NCBI GenBank assembly: GCA_964553025.1
Contig: CAZKJF010000002.1
Span: forward strand, 1-41,538
Length of the DNA stretch: 41,538 nucleotides
DNA from: 2-01-FULL-49-17 sp964553025
GTDB lineage: Bacteria; Patescibacteriota; Minisyncoccia; 2-02-FULL-40-12; GWA2-44-9
Direction: 5' to 3'
Both the position numbers and the translations under genes were made by a program. This document shows positions 22,905 through 30,208 of this stretch, in pieces. How positions within the stretch are numbered: position 1 is the stretch's first letter; each line of letters opens with the position of its first letter. The notes below the pieces were generated by a model. The model ran no database searches and was not told the origin of the DNA. It saw nothing but the letters and a program-made list of their open reading frames with translations.

Positions 22905-24209
22905 ATGTCAAACCTTCTCGCCATGATCCGGCATCGGTTCGTACGCAATGTTTTAACGTTGCAGGCGGGGAGTTTTGCGGGCAACTTGATTCAAGGTTTT
23001 GCCGGCATCGCGATCGCGCGGCTGCTTCAGCCGGCGCTGTTCGGCGAATACACATTAGCATTCGGCGTGGCAGGGATTGCTGCGGTTCTTGTCGGCGCGG
23101 GCATCCAGGATGCGGTCTCCAGCATCATCGGCGCAGCCCATGCCCGCGCCGACAAGGAACTGACCCTCGATATCAGTGCGTTTATGATCAAGCTCACCGC
23201 CATCGCGGCGGCAATTACGCTCTGTGCGCTGCCGTTTCTGCCGCGCGTGGCCTCTGCGCTCTATCACGATTCAACGATTGGCGGTTACGCGGCGATTATC
23301 GTGCTTGGCGTAATTTTGTCGTCGCTCTTTTTTGCGTTTGCCAGTTTAACGCTCCAGGCCGGCGGTAATATCCGAATGCTTACGGTTCTCATCGTGTTCG
23401 ACCAGCTAATCCGATACGGCTTATCGGTATTATTTGTCTGGCAGGGGTGGGGTGTGGCCGGCGCGGTAACCGGCCACTTATTGGGCGCCGTGCTGGTATC
23501 GATTCTCGCGGTCTCGTTTTTTCATAATGTTGTTGCGCGTGATGATATTATTCCTCACTTTAGTGCGATTTTCCGGCGCCTCCGCTCCGTTTCCCTGGTT
23601 CGGTACTTAGGCTTTACCTTTAACGTTGCCGTGGATCGCAATATCAGCAATCTGTACCTAGTACTTCCGGTTGCGATCACCGGCGCATTCGTGTCTAAAA
23701 CCGATACGGGATTTTTTAAACTCTCATTCGGCTATATAAATTTAGCCTTGAGCCTGCTCGGCCCCATTTCGGTGCTGCTCAATATGGAATTTCCCCGCAT
23801 CCACGCCGAGTCGAAAGAAAAATTGGTCAAGAATTTTAAACGAGTTTCGCTATATTCGATCGGAATTTCAGCGGTGCTGACCGCCGGCGCGCTGCTTGCA
23901 GCGCGCCTGGCGTTCCTGATTCTGTACGGCCGAACGTTCGTGCCGGCGGTTACCTATGTATACGGTCTGGCGGTCTATGGGGCGCTGTTCGGAATCGGCG
24001 TCGGTCTCGGCCCCATGTGGCGGGCGATTAACAAAGTTAATATTTCAATCCTTATTAATTGCGTTGTCCTAGGATTGGGTATTCCGCTTGGCATATTCCT
24101 GGTACGCCAGTGGGATGTCTGGGGCGCAGTTGGGATGGTAACGATTTGGTTTACCGTTTCCCATTTTGCTTCCTTTATATACCTTGCCAGAAAGCTCAAA
24201 GAAATATAG
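22905..24209 (+). CDS. Oligosaccharide flippase of the Wzx type (MOP superfamily)
   Basis: 434 residues with about 12 to 14 hydrophobic segments. The N-terminus NVLTLQAGSFAGNLIQGFAG then ARLLQPALFGEY is typical of polysaccharide_synt/Wzx proteins, as are the polar residues inside membrane helices. It should flip a lipid-linked oligosaccharide across the cytoplasmic membrane. Upstream, TATAAATACT ends about 10 nt before the ATG, giving a very short leader. The next gene, an O-antigen ligase-like protein, starts 12 nt after its stop. It contains a long-spaced inverted repeat (23088-23156) and a 10-bp hairpin (23886-23907). Confidence 0.87.
   Translation: MSNLLAMIRHRFVRNVLTLQAGSFAGNLIQGFAGIAIARLLQPALFGEYTLAFGVAGIAAVLVGAGIQDAVSSIIGAAHARADKELTLDISAFMIKLTAIAAAITLCALPFLPRVASALYHDSTIGGYAAIIVLGVILSSLFFAFASLTLQAGGNIRMLTVLIVFDQLIRYGLSVLFVWQGWGVAGAVTGHLLGAVLVSILAVSFFHNVVARDDIIPHFSAIFRRLRSVSLVRYLGFTFNVAVDRNISNLYLVLPVAITGAFVSKTDTGFFKLSFGYINLALSLLGPISVLLNMEFPRIHAESKEKLVKNFKRVSLYSIGISAVLTAGALLAARLAFLILYGRTFVPAVTYVYGLAVYGALFGIGVGLGPMWRAINKVNISILINCVVLGLGIPLGIFLVRQWDVWGAVGMVTIWFTVSHFASFIYLARKLKEI
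23088..23156. repeat. Long-spaced intragenic inverted repeat, 17-bp arms
   Basis: 23088-23104 is the exact reverse complement of 23140-23156, with 35 nt between them. The arms encode LVGAGI and HARADKE, both in the flippase's second to third membrane segment region. Confidence 0.92.
23886..23907. repeat. Intragenic hairpin, 10-bp arms, 2-nt centre
   Basis: 23886-23895 pairs with 23898-23907. It encodes about residues 328-334 (GALLAAR) of the flippase. Confidence 0.8.
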
Positions 24210-24221
24210 TATAGAGATACT

Positions 24222-26441
24222 ATGAGTCCGCTTGCCAAAGTAACTCGTTTTCTCGTTTATCTGGTTGCCGGAGTGCCGTTAATTATATTTTCGCAATATA
24301 TCTCGCCGTTCCATTTCGGCAAGGTGGTTATTTTCCGCAGCTTGATTGAAATTACGGCTGTACTTTACATCGTCTTGATTATGAAAGATCGTTCGTATCT
24401 GCCCCGAACGAATTTAGTTTTCTGGGCGTTTCTGTTGTTTACCGGTGCATTCACCCTGACCACGGTTACCAGCTTCCAGCCTTACAACAGTTTCTGGGGT
24501 TCGCTTGAACGCATGGGCGGCCTGTGGACGTTCTGGCATTATTTCATATATTACGTGATTTTAACGGGCGTGCTCCGGACCGAAAAAGAATGGTCCACAT
24601 ATATCAAACTGGTCCTTGGCGCCGGGTTCCTGTCCGTTTTATACGGCTTCGGCCAGAAAACAACATTAAGTATTTTCTTCGGCAACGGCGTGACTCGCAT
24701 TTTCGGTACGATCGGTAATGCCGCGCTGTTCGCCGGCTATGAATTGATTGCATTCTTTTTAGGGCTGGCCGTGTATATGAATTTGCCCAAAGGAAGTACT
24801 GCTCGGAAGTGGCTGCTGGGTATACTCGGATTGACGATCCTGGCGATTTTGATGACGGCGGTGCGCGGTTCAATCCTGGGTTTGGGGGTCGGTTTGCTGG
24901 TCTTTGCCTTCCTCTATTATCGCCATACTGTTTCCAAACAGGCTAAGCAGCTCTTCTTCGGGCTGGTCGGTGCGGCAGTGCTGTTCTTGGTCATTGTGTT
25001 CGCTTTCCGCAACACATCGGTTATCCAAAACTCCGGTTATTTGAACCGTATTACCGATTTTTCCCTCACCAGTTATACTGTGCAGACGCGATTTTGGGCT
25101 TGGCAGGCGGGATTGAACGGCTGGAATGATGGTTCTCGGACGGTACTTGTCGGCTACGGGCCGGAAAATTTCGATGTTCCGTTCTCAAAGTACTTCAACC
25201 CGCAATTTTTCCGCGGACCCGGCTCAGAGACGTTTTTTGACCGCGCCCATAACATGTTTGTCGAGGTTTTAGTCACGATGGGCCTGGTCGGGTTTATTTC
25301 ATATGTCTCACTGTTTATAGCGGCCTTCATAACTCTCAACCGCGGACGCTTCCGGCAAAAAGAGATGCAGCTCTACAAGTATTCGCTCATCGCATTATTG
25401 ATCGGATATATGATTCATAACTCGTTTATTTTCGATACGTCGGCTAATTTTATTATCTTCTTTACGGTTCTTGGATTCATTTCGTTCCTGGCCCGCGATC
25501 CGGCTTCAGAAAAGCGTACGCCTATGCCGACGCGCTTTCGCGTGGCGGCAGGCTTTGCGGGCGTCGTTTTAATGTGTGTGGCTTGGTACGTGATTTACAA
25601 GACTAATATCCGCGCGGCCGAAGCGAATTACACCACGACCCGGGCAATCGTAGCCGGAGCGAACAATGACGGTGGCACTGCGATCTTGAAATACGAAGAG
25701 GCTTTGAAGTACAACGTTGCCGGCATCTATGACATCCGCAATCGCTATGCGCAGTGGTTGCTCGACAATGAACCCAGTCCTCATAATGATGTCTATACCA
25801 ATGCTGTGAACAGCGCCATCGAAGCCATGAAGCAGAACGCAGCCCTGGCTCCTTACGAATATCTCCCTGAATTGTACTTGTCGCGCTTATATCTGACGCT
25901 TGGCAAGAATGATCCCGCATCAGAAGACAACGACATTGCTTTGCAGCATTCGTTCCGCGCGCTCGATCTTTCACCGACGTTTGTCCGTACGTATTATGAA
26001 ATCGCTCAAGGATATTTGAACAAAAAAGATGATGCCAAAGCTGCGGAATATTTCCAAAAAGCCGCGGAATTAAATCCGGACGTCGGCTTGTCGTACTGGT
26101 ATTGGGGCGTCGTGCTTTTGGATGAAGGCGAAAACGAAAAAGCTCTTGACGTGATTCAGCAAGCCCTCGATGCTGGCTACGGGCCGACCGAGGATGAATA
26201 CCAAAGACTTTACAATCTCTACTATAATCTCAAGGACTATCCGCATCTGGTGCTTATTCAAGAAGGATTGGTCAAGGTAAATCCGACAAGCGTTCAGTAT
26301 CGCGCTACGCTGGCCGCGCTCTACGCCCAGCTGGGCCGTGTTGATGATGCAGTCGCACAGGCGCGAAAAGCGGCCGAGCTTGATCCGAATTTTGCGGGCG
26401 AAGCGAAGCAATTCGTCGAATCTCTCGGCCGTGAGTGGTAG
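24222..26441 (+). CDS. O-antigen ligase/polymerase-like membrane protein with C-terminal TPR repeats
   Basis: 739 residues. Residues 1 to about 470 hold roughly 11-12 membrane segments with a large loop between about 270 and 345 (VGYGPENFDVPFSKYFNP; FFDRAHNMFVEVL), the Wzy_C/WaaL arrangement. In that fold the RAHN-type segment carries functional residues. From about 480 to the end the protein is soluble and helical, with TPR-like units such as AEYFQKAAELNPDVGLSYW and ARKAAELDPNF. It probably joins or polymerises glycan units on the outer side, with the TPR part as a docking surface. It is coupled to the flippase upstream and converges with the priming transferase gene, whose stop is immediately adjacent. 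Confidence 0.87.
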   Translation: MSPLAKVTRFLVYLVAGVPLIIFSQYISPFHFGKVVIFRSLIEITAVLYIVLIMKDRSYLPRTNLVFWAFLLFTGAFTLTTVTSFQPYNSFWGSLERMGGLWTFWHYFIYYVILTGVLRTEKEWSTYIKLVLGAGFLSVLYGFGQKTTLSIFFGNGVTRIFGTIGNAALFAGYELIAFFLGLAVYMNLPKGSTARKWLLGILGLTILAILMTAVRGSILGLGVGLLVFAFLYYRHTVSKQAKQLFFGLVGAAVLFLVIVFAFRNTSVIQNSGYLNRITDFSLTSYTVQTRFWAWQAGLNGWNDGSRTVLVGYGPENFDVPFSKYFNPQFFRGPGSETFFDRAHNMFVEVLVTMGLVGFISYVSLFIAAFITLNRGRFRQKEMQLYKYSLIALLIGYMIHNSFIFDTSANFIIFFTVLGFISFLARDPASEKRTPMPTRFRVAAGFAGVVLMCVAWYVIYKTNIRAAEANYTTTRAIVAGANNDGGTAILKYEEALKYNVAGIYDIRNRYAQWLLDNEPSPHNDVYTNAVNSAIEAMKQNAALAPYEYLPELYLSRLYLTLGKNDPASEDNDIALQHSFRALDLSPTFVRTYYEIAQGYLNKKDDAKAAEYFQKAAELNPDVGLSYWYWGVVLLDEGENEKALDVIQQALDAGYGPTEDEYQRLYNLYYNLKDYPHLVLIQEGLVKVNPTSVQYRATLAALYAQLGRVDDAVAQARKAAELDPNFAGEAKQFVESLGREW

Positions 26442-27752
26442 TTAGTTTCCGGCTTGAGCCAGAGCGATGCGGATTGTCGTCAGGATGATGCCAATGTCCA
26501 GAATGATCGATCGGTTTTTGATGTAATAGAGATCATACTGGAGCTTTTGGGCGGCGTCGTGGATGGAAGAGCCGTAAGAATAATTAATTTGAGCCCAGCC
26601 GGACAGGCCGGGTTTGATGAGGTAGCGTTCTTCGTAGAAAGGAACTTCTTTTTTTAAAATTGCGTGGAATTCGGGACGTTCAGCGCGGGGACCGACGAGC
26701 GACATATCGCCTTTGACTACAAGCCAGAACTGCGGCAGTTCATCGAGGCGGGTACGGCGGAGAAGGCGGCCGAGCGGCGTGATCCGCGCGTCGGACGCCG
26801 AAGCCCAGACCGCTCCGGTCTGGGCTTCGGCGTCTTTCACCATCGTGCGGAATTTCACGATTTCGAACGGTTTGCCGAGCCGTCCGATGCGGGTTTGGCT
26901 GTAAAAGATCGGGCCTTCCGAAGTGAATCGGATTAAAATCGCGACCACGGCGCAAACCGGCAGCGAAAGAACCCCGAATATCAAACCGAAAATAATATCG
27001 CCGAGGCGTTTGACGCTTTCAAAAAAGCGGCTGTTGGCTTGGGTCATATTTTCCAAGAACCAGACTTGGGTGATGCCGGCCACGGGCACGCGCCCGAACA
27101 CGCGCTCATAGAACGTTGCCAAGTTATAGAAAGCAACCTGCATTCCCAGTGTCTTATAGAATACGTCAATAAGATGAGGAATTTGATAGCTTTCCGGACT
27201 GACCACGACCGTGTTTACTCGCTGATCGTGTATTTTCCGTTCGAAATGATCGCTCTGTGCGGGATCAATAATGTCGACGAGTTCGTAACCGAGCTGGGGA
27301 TTTTTCCGAAGGAGGTCCGCTGTTTCCCGAGCCAATTCATTCGAACCGATGATTAAAGTCGGTTTTTTGAGGCGAGTTTCAACGATGCCGTTGAACAATG
27401 ACCGGCCGGCAATATCGAGCAGAGTAAACGCAGCCGCGAAGATGGCAAGATTGGTTTTCGGCGTAATGCCGAAGAGGGGAATGACGTAGAAGAATCCGAC
27501 AGAGACAAGCGTCGCAATTCCGACTGCCTGCAGGAACGTGCTGTAGAAATAAATATTATTGCGGAATGTGCGAACATCGTAGAGTCCGGCGATATAGAAC
27601 ACTAACAGCCACAGTCCAAAAATAACGAGAAACGGCGCCAAGTGGATCGCATAGGCCTCGGAGATACGGAGGCCGTAACGGATGACCAGCATCGCGAGCA
27701 GCGAGAGATAGAGCAATCCGGCATCAAGAATAAACAGGGTGAATTTCCGCAT
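26442..27752 (-). CDS. Polyprenyl glycosylphosphotransferase (WbaP/WcaJ-type initiating sugar transferase)
   Basis: 436 residues. The first ~110 residues contain four membrane helices, then a CoA-binding-like Rossmann domain (TLIIGSNELARETADLL). A further hydrophobic segment precedes the catalytic domain: GPIFYSQTRIGRLGKPFEI, KFRTMVKDAE, ITPLGRLLRRTRLDELPQ and GDMSLVGPRAERPEF, ending in PGLSGWAQINY. These are the standard bacterial sugar transferase motifs. It transfers a sugar-1-phosphate onto undecaprenyl phosphate, starting the glycan. A 41-nt palindrome sits on the conserved DAExxTGxVWA region. The gene has a good promoter 27764-27791 (minus strand). Confidence 0.93.
   Translation of the reverse strand: MRKFTLFILDAGLLYLSLLAMLVIRYGLRISEAYAIHLAPFLVIFGLWLLVFYIAGLYDVRTFRNNIYFYSTFLQAVGIATLVSVGFFYVIPLFGITPKTNLAIFAAAFTLLDIAGRSLFNGIVETRLKKPTLIIGSNELARETADLLRKNPQLGYELVDIIDPAQSDHFERKIHDQRVNTVVVSPESYQIPHLIDVFYKTLGMQVAFYNLATFYERVFGRVPVAGITQVWFLENMTQANSRFFESVKRLGDIIFGLIFGVLSLPVCAVVAILIRFTSEGPIFYSQTRIGRLGKPFEIVKFRTMVKDAEAQTGAVWASASDARITPLGRLLRRTRLDELPQFWLVVKGDMSLVGPRAERPEFHAILKKEVPFYEERYLIKPGLSGWAQINYSYGSSIHDAAQKLQYDLYYIKNRSIILDIGIILTTIRIALAQAGN
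26794..26834. repeat. Intragenic hairpin, 19-bp arms, 3-nt loop
   Basis: 26794-26812 pairs perfectly with 26816-26834 around the loop CTC. On the coding strand it begins in phase at residue 307 and encodes DAEAQTGAVWASAS, matching the conserved DAEKxTGPVWA motif of WbaP-type transferases apart from local substitutions. Confidence 0.98.
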
Positions 27753-27763
27753 GTATTTTCCTA

Positions 27764-27791
27764 ATTATACCAGATTTTGGGCATATTTCAA
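27764..27791 (-). promoter_or_regulatory. Promoter of the priming transferase gene
   Basis: On the minus strand TTGAAA (27791-27786), a 16-bp spacer and TATAAT (27769-27764) precede the ATG at 27752 by 11 nt. The predicted leader is about 4-5 nt, with no room for a Shine-Dalgarno sequence. Confidence 0.65.
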
Positions 27792-27826
27792 GGTTTTGAG
27801 AATTTTATATTCCGCGGGGATTCCCG

Positions 27827-27832
27827 TATACT
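27827..27832 (+). promoter_or_regulatory. -10 box of the protease gene, leaderless spacing
   Basis: TATACT ends 8 nt before the ATG at 27841, so the transcript should begin within about two bases of the start codon. The -35 match (TTTATA at 27804-27809) is weak. Confidence 0.55.
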
Positions 27833-27840
27833 GACAGTAT

Positions 27841-29505
27841 ATGCGTATGAGATCATATCGTCGAACACTGGCCGCGGTGATTGTTTTTTGCGCTGCGTTC
27901 GGTTTTTCAATCCACGCGTCGGCGGATACGGTTGGCGAACAGCATACGTTTTTTACCGATGCGGGCTATGATGCCGGTCATCGTTCCAGCGTTTCCGCTA
28001 CTCTTGTCTACGTCAGCGAGCATGCATATTGGTACCTGGATGATACCTATGGAGAAACGCTCTCGTACGCGGATGCAGCCGCGATCGGCCAGTCGATTAT
28101 CGATACGGCCCGGGAATTTGATACTAATATTTATCCGAAAGACACGGCTCTGTGGGGTTCGGAACCCAATCCGGGCATCGACAACGATTCCCGGGTGACT
28201 ATTTTGATGGAGCGGCTGGGTTCGACGACCGGCGGCTATTTTGATTCCGTGAATGAATATCCGCGCTCGACCGCGCCCAAATCCAACCAGCGGGAAATGA
28301 TAACAGTGGCGGTTGATTCGATCGGGACCGACCAGATCAAGTCGTTTTTGGCCCATGAGTTTCAGCATTTAATTTCCTTCAACCAAAAAGAATTGCTCAA
28401 TCATGTGTCCGAAGATGTATGGCTGAACGAGTTGCGCTCGCAGTACTCGATTACGGCTGCCGGTTACAATGATGTGTTCATGACCTCCGACATTCGGCGC
28501 CGCTTGAATACCTTCATCACCAATTCGCATGACAGCCTTACCGAGTGGCCGAATACATCGGTTGATTACTCGATCGTTACGTTGTTCGGCGAGTATCTCG
28601 TCGAGCATTATGGCGTTGGAATCTTGCAGGAGACGCTGCATAGCCCGCAGGTAGGCATTGATTCGATCAATGCCTACCTGCGGGCGCACGGCTACGCCGA
28701 ACAATTCAAAGACGTATTCTTTGATTGGGTCGTAGCCAACATCAAAAATACGACCAGCCCGGATCAGCGCTACGGCTATACTCGCCCCGAGCTCCGGGCA
28801 ATTTCTCTCGGTTCGGACAGCTTTCTATTCATGAATTATCCTTCGTCAGCCAGTATTTCCGTGACCGCCAAGCCCTGGGCGATGGAATGGGATCCGGTTC
28901 TGCTGCCCGCCGGTATTCCGGCCGATCAGCATTTATCCGTCAGTTGGAATGATCCCCGGTTCGCCGTTGGCTATCTGGATAACTCCGGCACGGTGCGATT
29001 GCTGACTAATCCGGCGATTATTGATCTTTCAGGAGTTCGCCAAATCACCTTTGTTCCCATCAATATTTCTAAGACAGCTGGCTTTTCTGACAAAGAAACC
29101 GATGCGTCGATGCTGTTGGACGTGAGCTTTACAACCGAACCGGTGACGTCGGTCCAGCCCATCACTGACGGGACGCTAATCAGCCGCCAGGGATCTTCGG
29201 ACGTATATGTTATTACGGGGAACTACAAGCGGTATATGAATCCCGGTTTGCTTAAACTCTATGGCCGCAGCATGGCTGAAATCGTGATCGTCTCGCAAGA
29301 GACGTTCGACCGCTATCCGGTTTCCAACTACGTCCGTGCGGCTGGTGGCAAAAAAGTCTACGCCGTCTGGCCGGATGGAACCAAGCATTGGCTCAATATT
29401 ACCGCTCAACAGTTTACGGTTTCCGGCCGCGATTGGAATGCGATCTTTACGATCAATGATTCGGAACTGAATTTTTACAAAACCGGCGGCGACATCTCCC
29501 AATAA
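27841..29505 (+). CDS. Secreted zinc metalloprotease of the HExxH class (M6/M30-like)
   Basis: 554 residues. A signal peptide (MRMRSYRRT basic, then AAVIVFCAAFGFSIHASA) directs export. The zinc motif AHEFQHLISF gives H172, E173 and H176, and EDVWLNE at 191-197 fits the downstream glutamate of the hyicolysin-like HEFQHL...WLNE pattern. The C-terminal ~100 residues (VYVITGNYKRYMNP; KVYAVWPDGTKHWLNI) form a repeat-like domain common at the ends of CPR exported proteins. It likely processes surface proteins outside the cell. A 43-nt palindrome lies at 28643-28685. The stop codon lies inside the 5' arm of a terminator hairpin. Confidence 0.8.
   Translation: MRMRSYRRTLAAVIVFCAAFGFSIHASADTVGEQHTFFTDAGYDAGHRSSVSATLVYVSEHAYWYLDDTYGETLSYADAAAIGQSIIDTAREFDTNIYPKDTALWGSEPNPGIDNDSRVTILMERLGSTTGGYFDSVNEYPRSTAPKSNQREMITVAVDSIGTDQIKSFLAHEFQHLISFNQKELLNHVSEDVWLNELRSQYSITAAGYNDVFMTSDIRRRLNTFITNSHDSLTEWPNTSVDYSIVTLFGEYLVEHYGVGILQETLHSPQVGIDSINAYLRAHGYAEQFKDVFFDWVVANIKNTTSPDQRYGYTRPELRAISLGSDSFLFMNYPSSASISVTAKPWAMEWDPVLLPAGIPADQHLSVSWNDPRFAVGYLDNSGTVRLLTNPAIIDLSGVRQITFVPINISKTAGFSDKETDASMLLDVSFTTEPVTSVQPITDGTLISRQGSSDVYVITGNYKRYMNPGLLKLYGRSMAEIVIVSQETFDRYPVSNYVRAAGGKKVYAVWPDGTKHWLNITAQQFTVSGRDWNAIFTINDSELNFYKTGGDISQ
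28643..28685. repeat. Intragenic hairpin, 20-bp arms, 3-nt loop
   Basis: 28643-28662 pairs perfectly with 28666-28685 around the loop TCG, an in-frame Ser codon. It encodes about residues 268-282 (SPQVGIDSINAYLRA) of the secreted protease. Confidence 0.98.
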
Positions 29506-29532
29506 TTTTTTCTGCGAAAAAATTATTGGGAG
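29496..29532 (+). terminator. Hairpin terminator overlapping the protease stop codon
   Basis: A perfect 17-bp stem (29496-29512 with 29516-29532, loop TGC) contains the TAA stop at 29503-29505 in its 5' arm. It is AT-rich near the loop and GC-rich at the base; no T-run follows. It probably ends or stabilises the protease transcript. Confidence 0.65.
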
Positions 29533-29573
29533 AGTTATCCACTCTTTTTGTAGAAAATCATTTTTGATTTCTT

Positions 29574-29690
29574 TAAAATAAAAACAGATACGGCGCTTCG
29601 GCGCACGATCGCGACAGACTTGTCGAACTGTCGTCGCGAACTAAACAATAATCGGAACGAAAGAAAAAATTATTCAAAATAATTTTTCTT
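29574..29690 (+). other. Structured region upstream of the Lys-rich mini-gene, candidate leader or small RNA
   Basis: Between the protease terminator and the ATG at 29709 there is no larger gene. A possible -10 (TAAAAT, 29574-29579) is followed by three foldable elements. They are GCGC-TTCG-GCGC at 29593-29604, a GATCGCGACAG...CTGTC...GCGA hairpin at about 29609-29639, and an A/T stem at 29661-29690 (13 bp, one bulged A, CAAA loop). Together they could form a structured 5' leader, or a ~230-nt RNA ending at the terminator at 29787. Confidence 0.35.
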
Positions 29691-29708
29691 CTCTCGGACC
29701 GCGCTCTC

Positions 29709-29780
29709 ATGGCAAAGAAAAAGAAGGTCATGAAAAAGAAGAAGTCTGCAAAGAAGAAGACCAAAAAGAGAAAGCGTTAA
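29709..29780 (+). CDS. Lysine-rich mini-protein (23 residues)
   Basis: The ATG at 29709 opens MAKKKKVMKKKKSAKKKTKKRKR, ending TAA at 29778-29780. Nineteen of 23 residues are Lys or Arg or sit between them; the protein resembles a nucleic-acid or ribosome-binding basic peptide. It is followed within 6 nt by a strong terminator, which supports a real transcription unit. It could also be the tail of a structured RNA with a chance frame. Function unknown. Confidence 0.5.
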   Translation: MAKKKKVMKKKKSAKKKTKKRKR

Positions 29781-29786
29781 CGCTTC

Positions 29787-29813
29787 CAGTCCCGGCCGCA
29801 ACGGCCGGGACTG
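29787..29813 (+). terminator. Intrinsic terminator after the Lys-rich mini-gene
   Basis: A perfect 12-bp GC-rich stem (29787-29798 with 29802-29813) with CAA loop is followed by TTCTTT. Confidence 0.85.
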
Positions 29814-29854
29814 TTCTTTCGTATTCAATAGGGTACAATAAAACAAAAACACCC

Positions 29855-30169
29855 ATGAAGATCGACATTTTTTCGAAACATATCGAACTGAACGCCGCGT
29901 TGCGGGGATTTATTGAATCCAAGATCGGCGCTCTTGAAAAATACCTGCCCACCGAGCAACCCGCTGTCCGCGTTGAAATTTCCAAACCTTCCAGCCATCA
30001 TCGTTCCGGCGAGATTTTCTATGCCGAAGGCAATCTCAAACTGGGCAGGAATCTCCTTCGGGCCGAAGCCCAAGATGCCGATCTCCACGCGGCGATTACG
30101 GTTGTCCGCGATGAACTTCAAGCGCAGATCAAGAAATTCAAAGACAAGAAACTTGCAGCCCGGCGCTAG
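29855..30169 (+). CDS. hpf: Ribosome hibernation promoting factor (HPF/RaiA family, short form)
   Basis: 104 residues. It matches the S30AE fold: MKIDIFSKHIELNAALRGFI, then KIGALEKYLP, VRVEISKPS, FYAEGNLKLGRNLLRAEAQD and DLHAAITVVRDELQAQIKK-, where the A-E-x-x-D-L-x-A-A-I-D/T segment is diagnostic. It binds the 30S decoding centre and silences ribosomes in slow growth. Only the N-terminal domain is present, as in short HPF. A TACAAT -10 (29834-29839) lies 15 nt before the ATG, giving a short leader. Confidence 0.9.
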   Translation: MKIDIFSKHIELNAALRGFIESKIGALEKYLPTEQPAVRVEISKPSSHHRSGEIFYAEGNLKLGRNLLRAEAQDADLHAAITVVRDELQAQIKKFKDKKLAARR

Positions 30170-30208
30170 CTGGTTTTTCCTCGAAAATTGTGCTAAAGTA
30201 AGCAGACT

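Noticed and set aside
29505..29708. tRNA or rRNA in the largest intergenic gap
   Set aside because: No cloverleaf, T-loop (GGTTCGA-type) or conserved rRNA stretch could be found.
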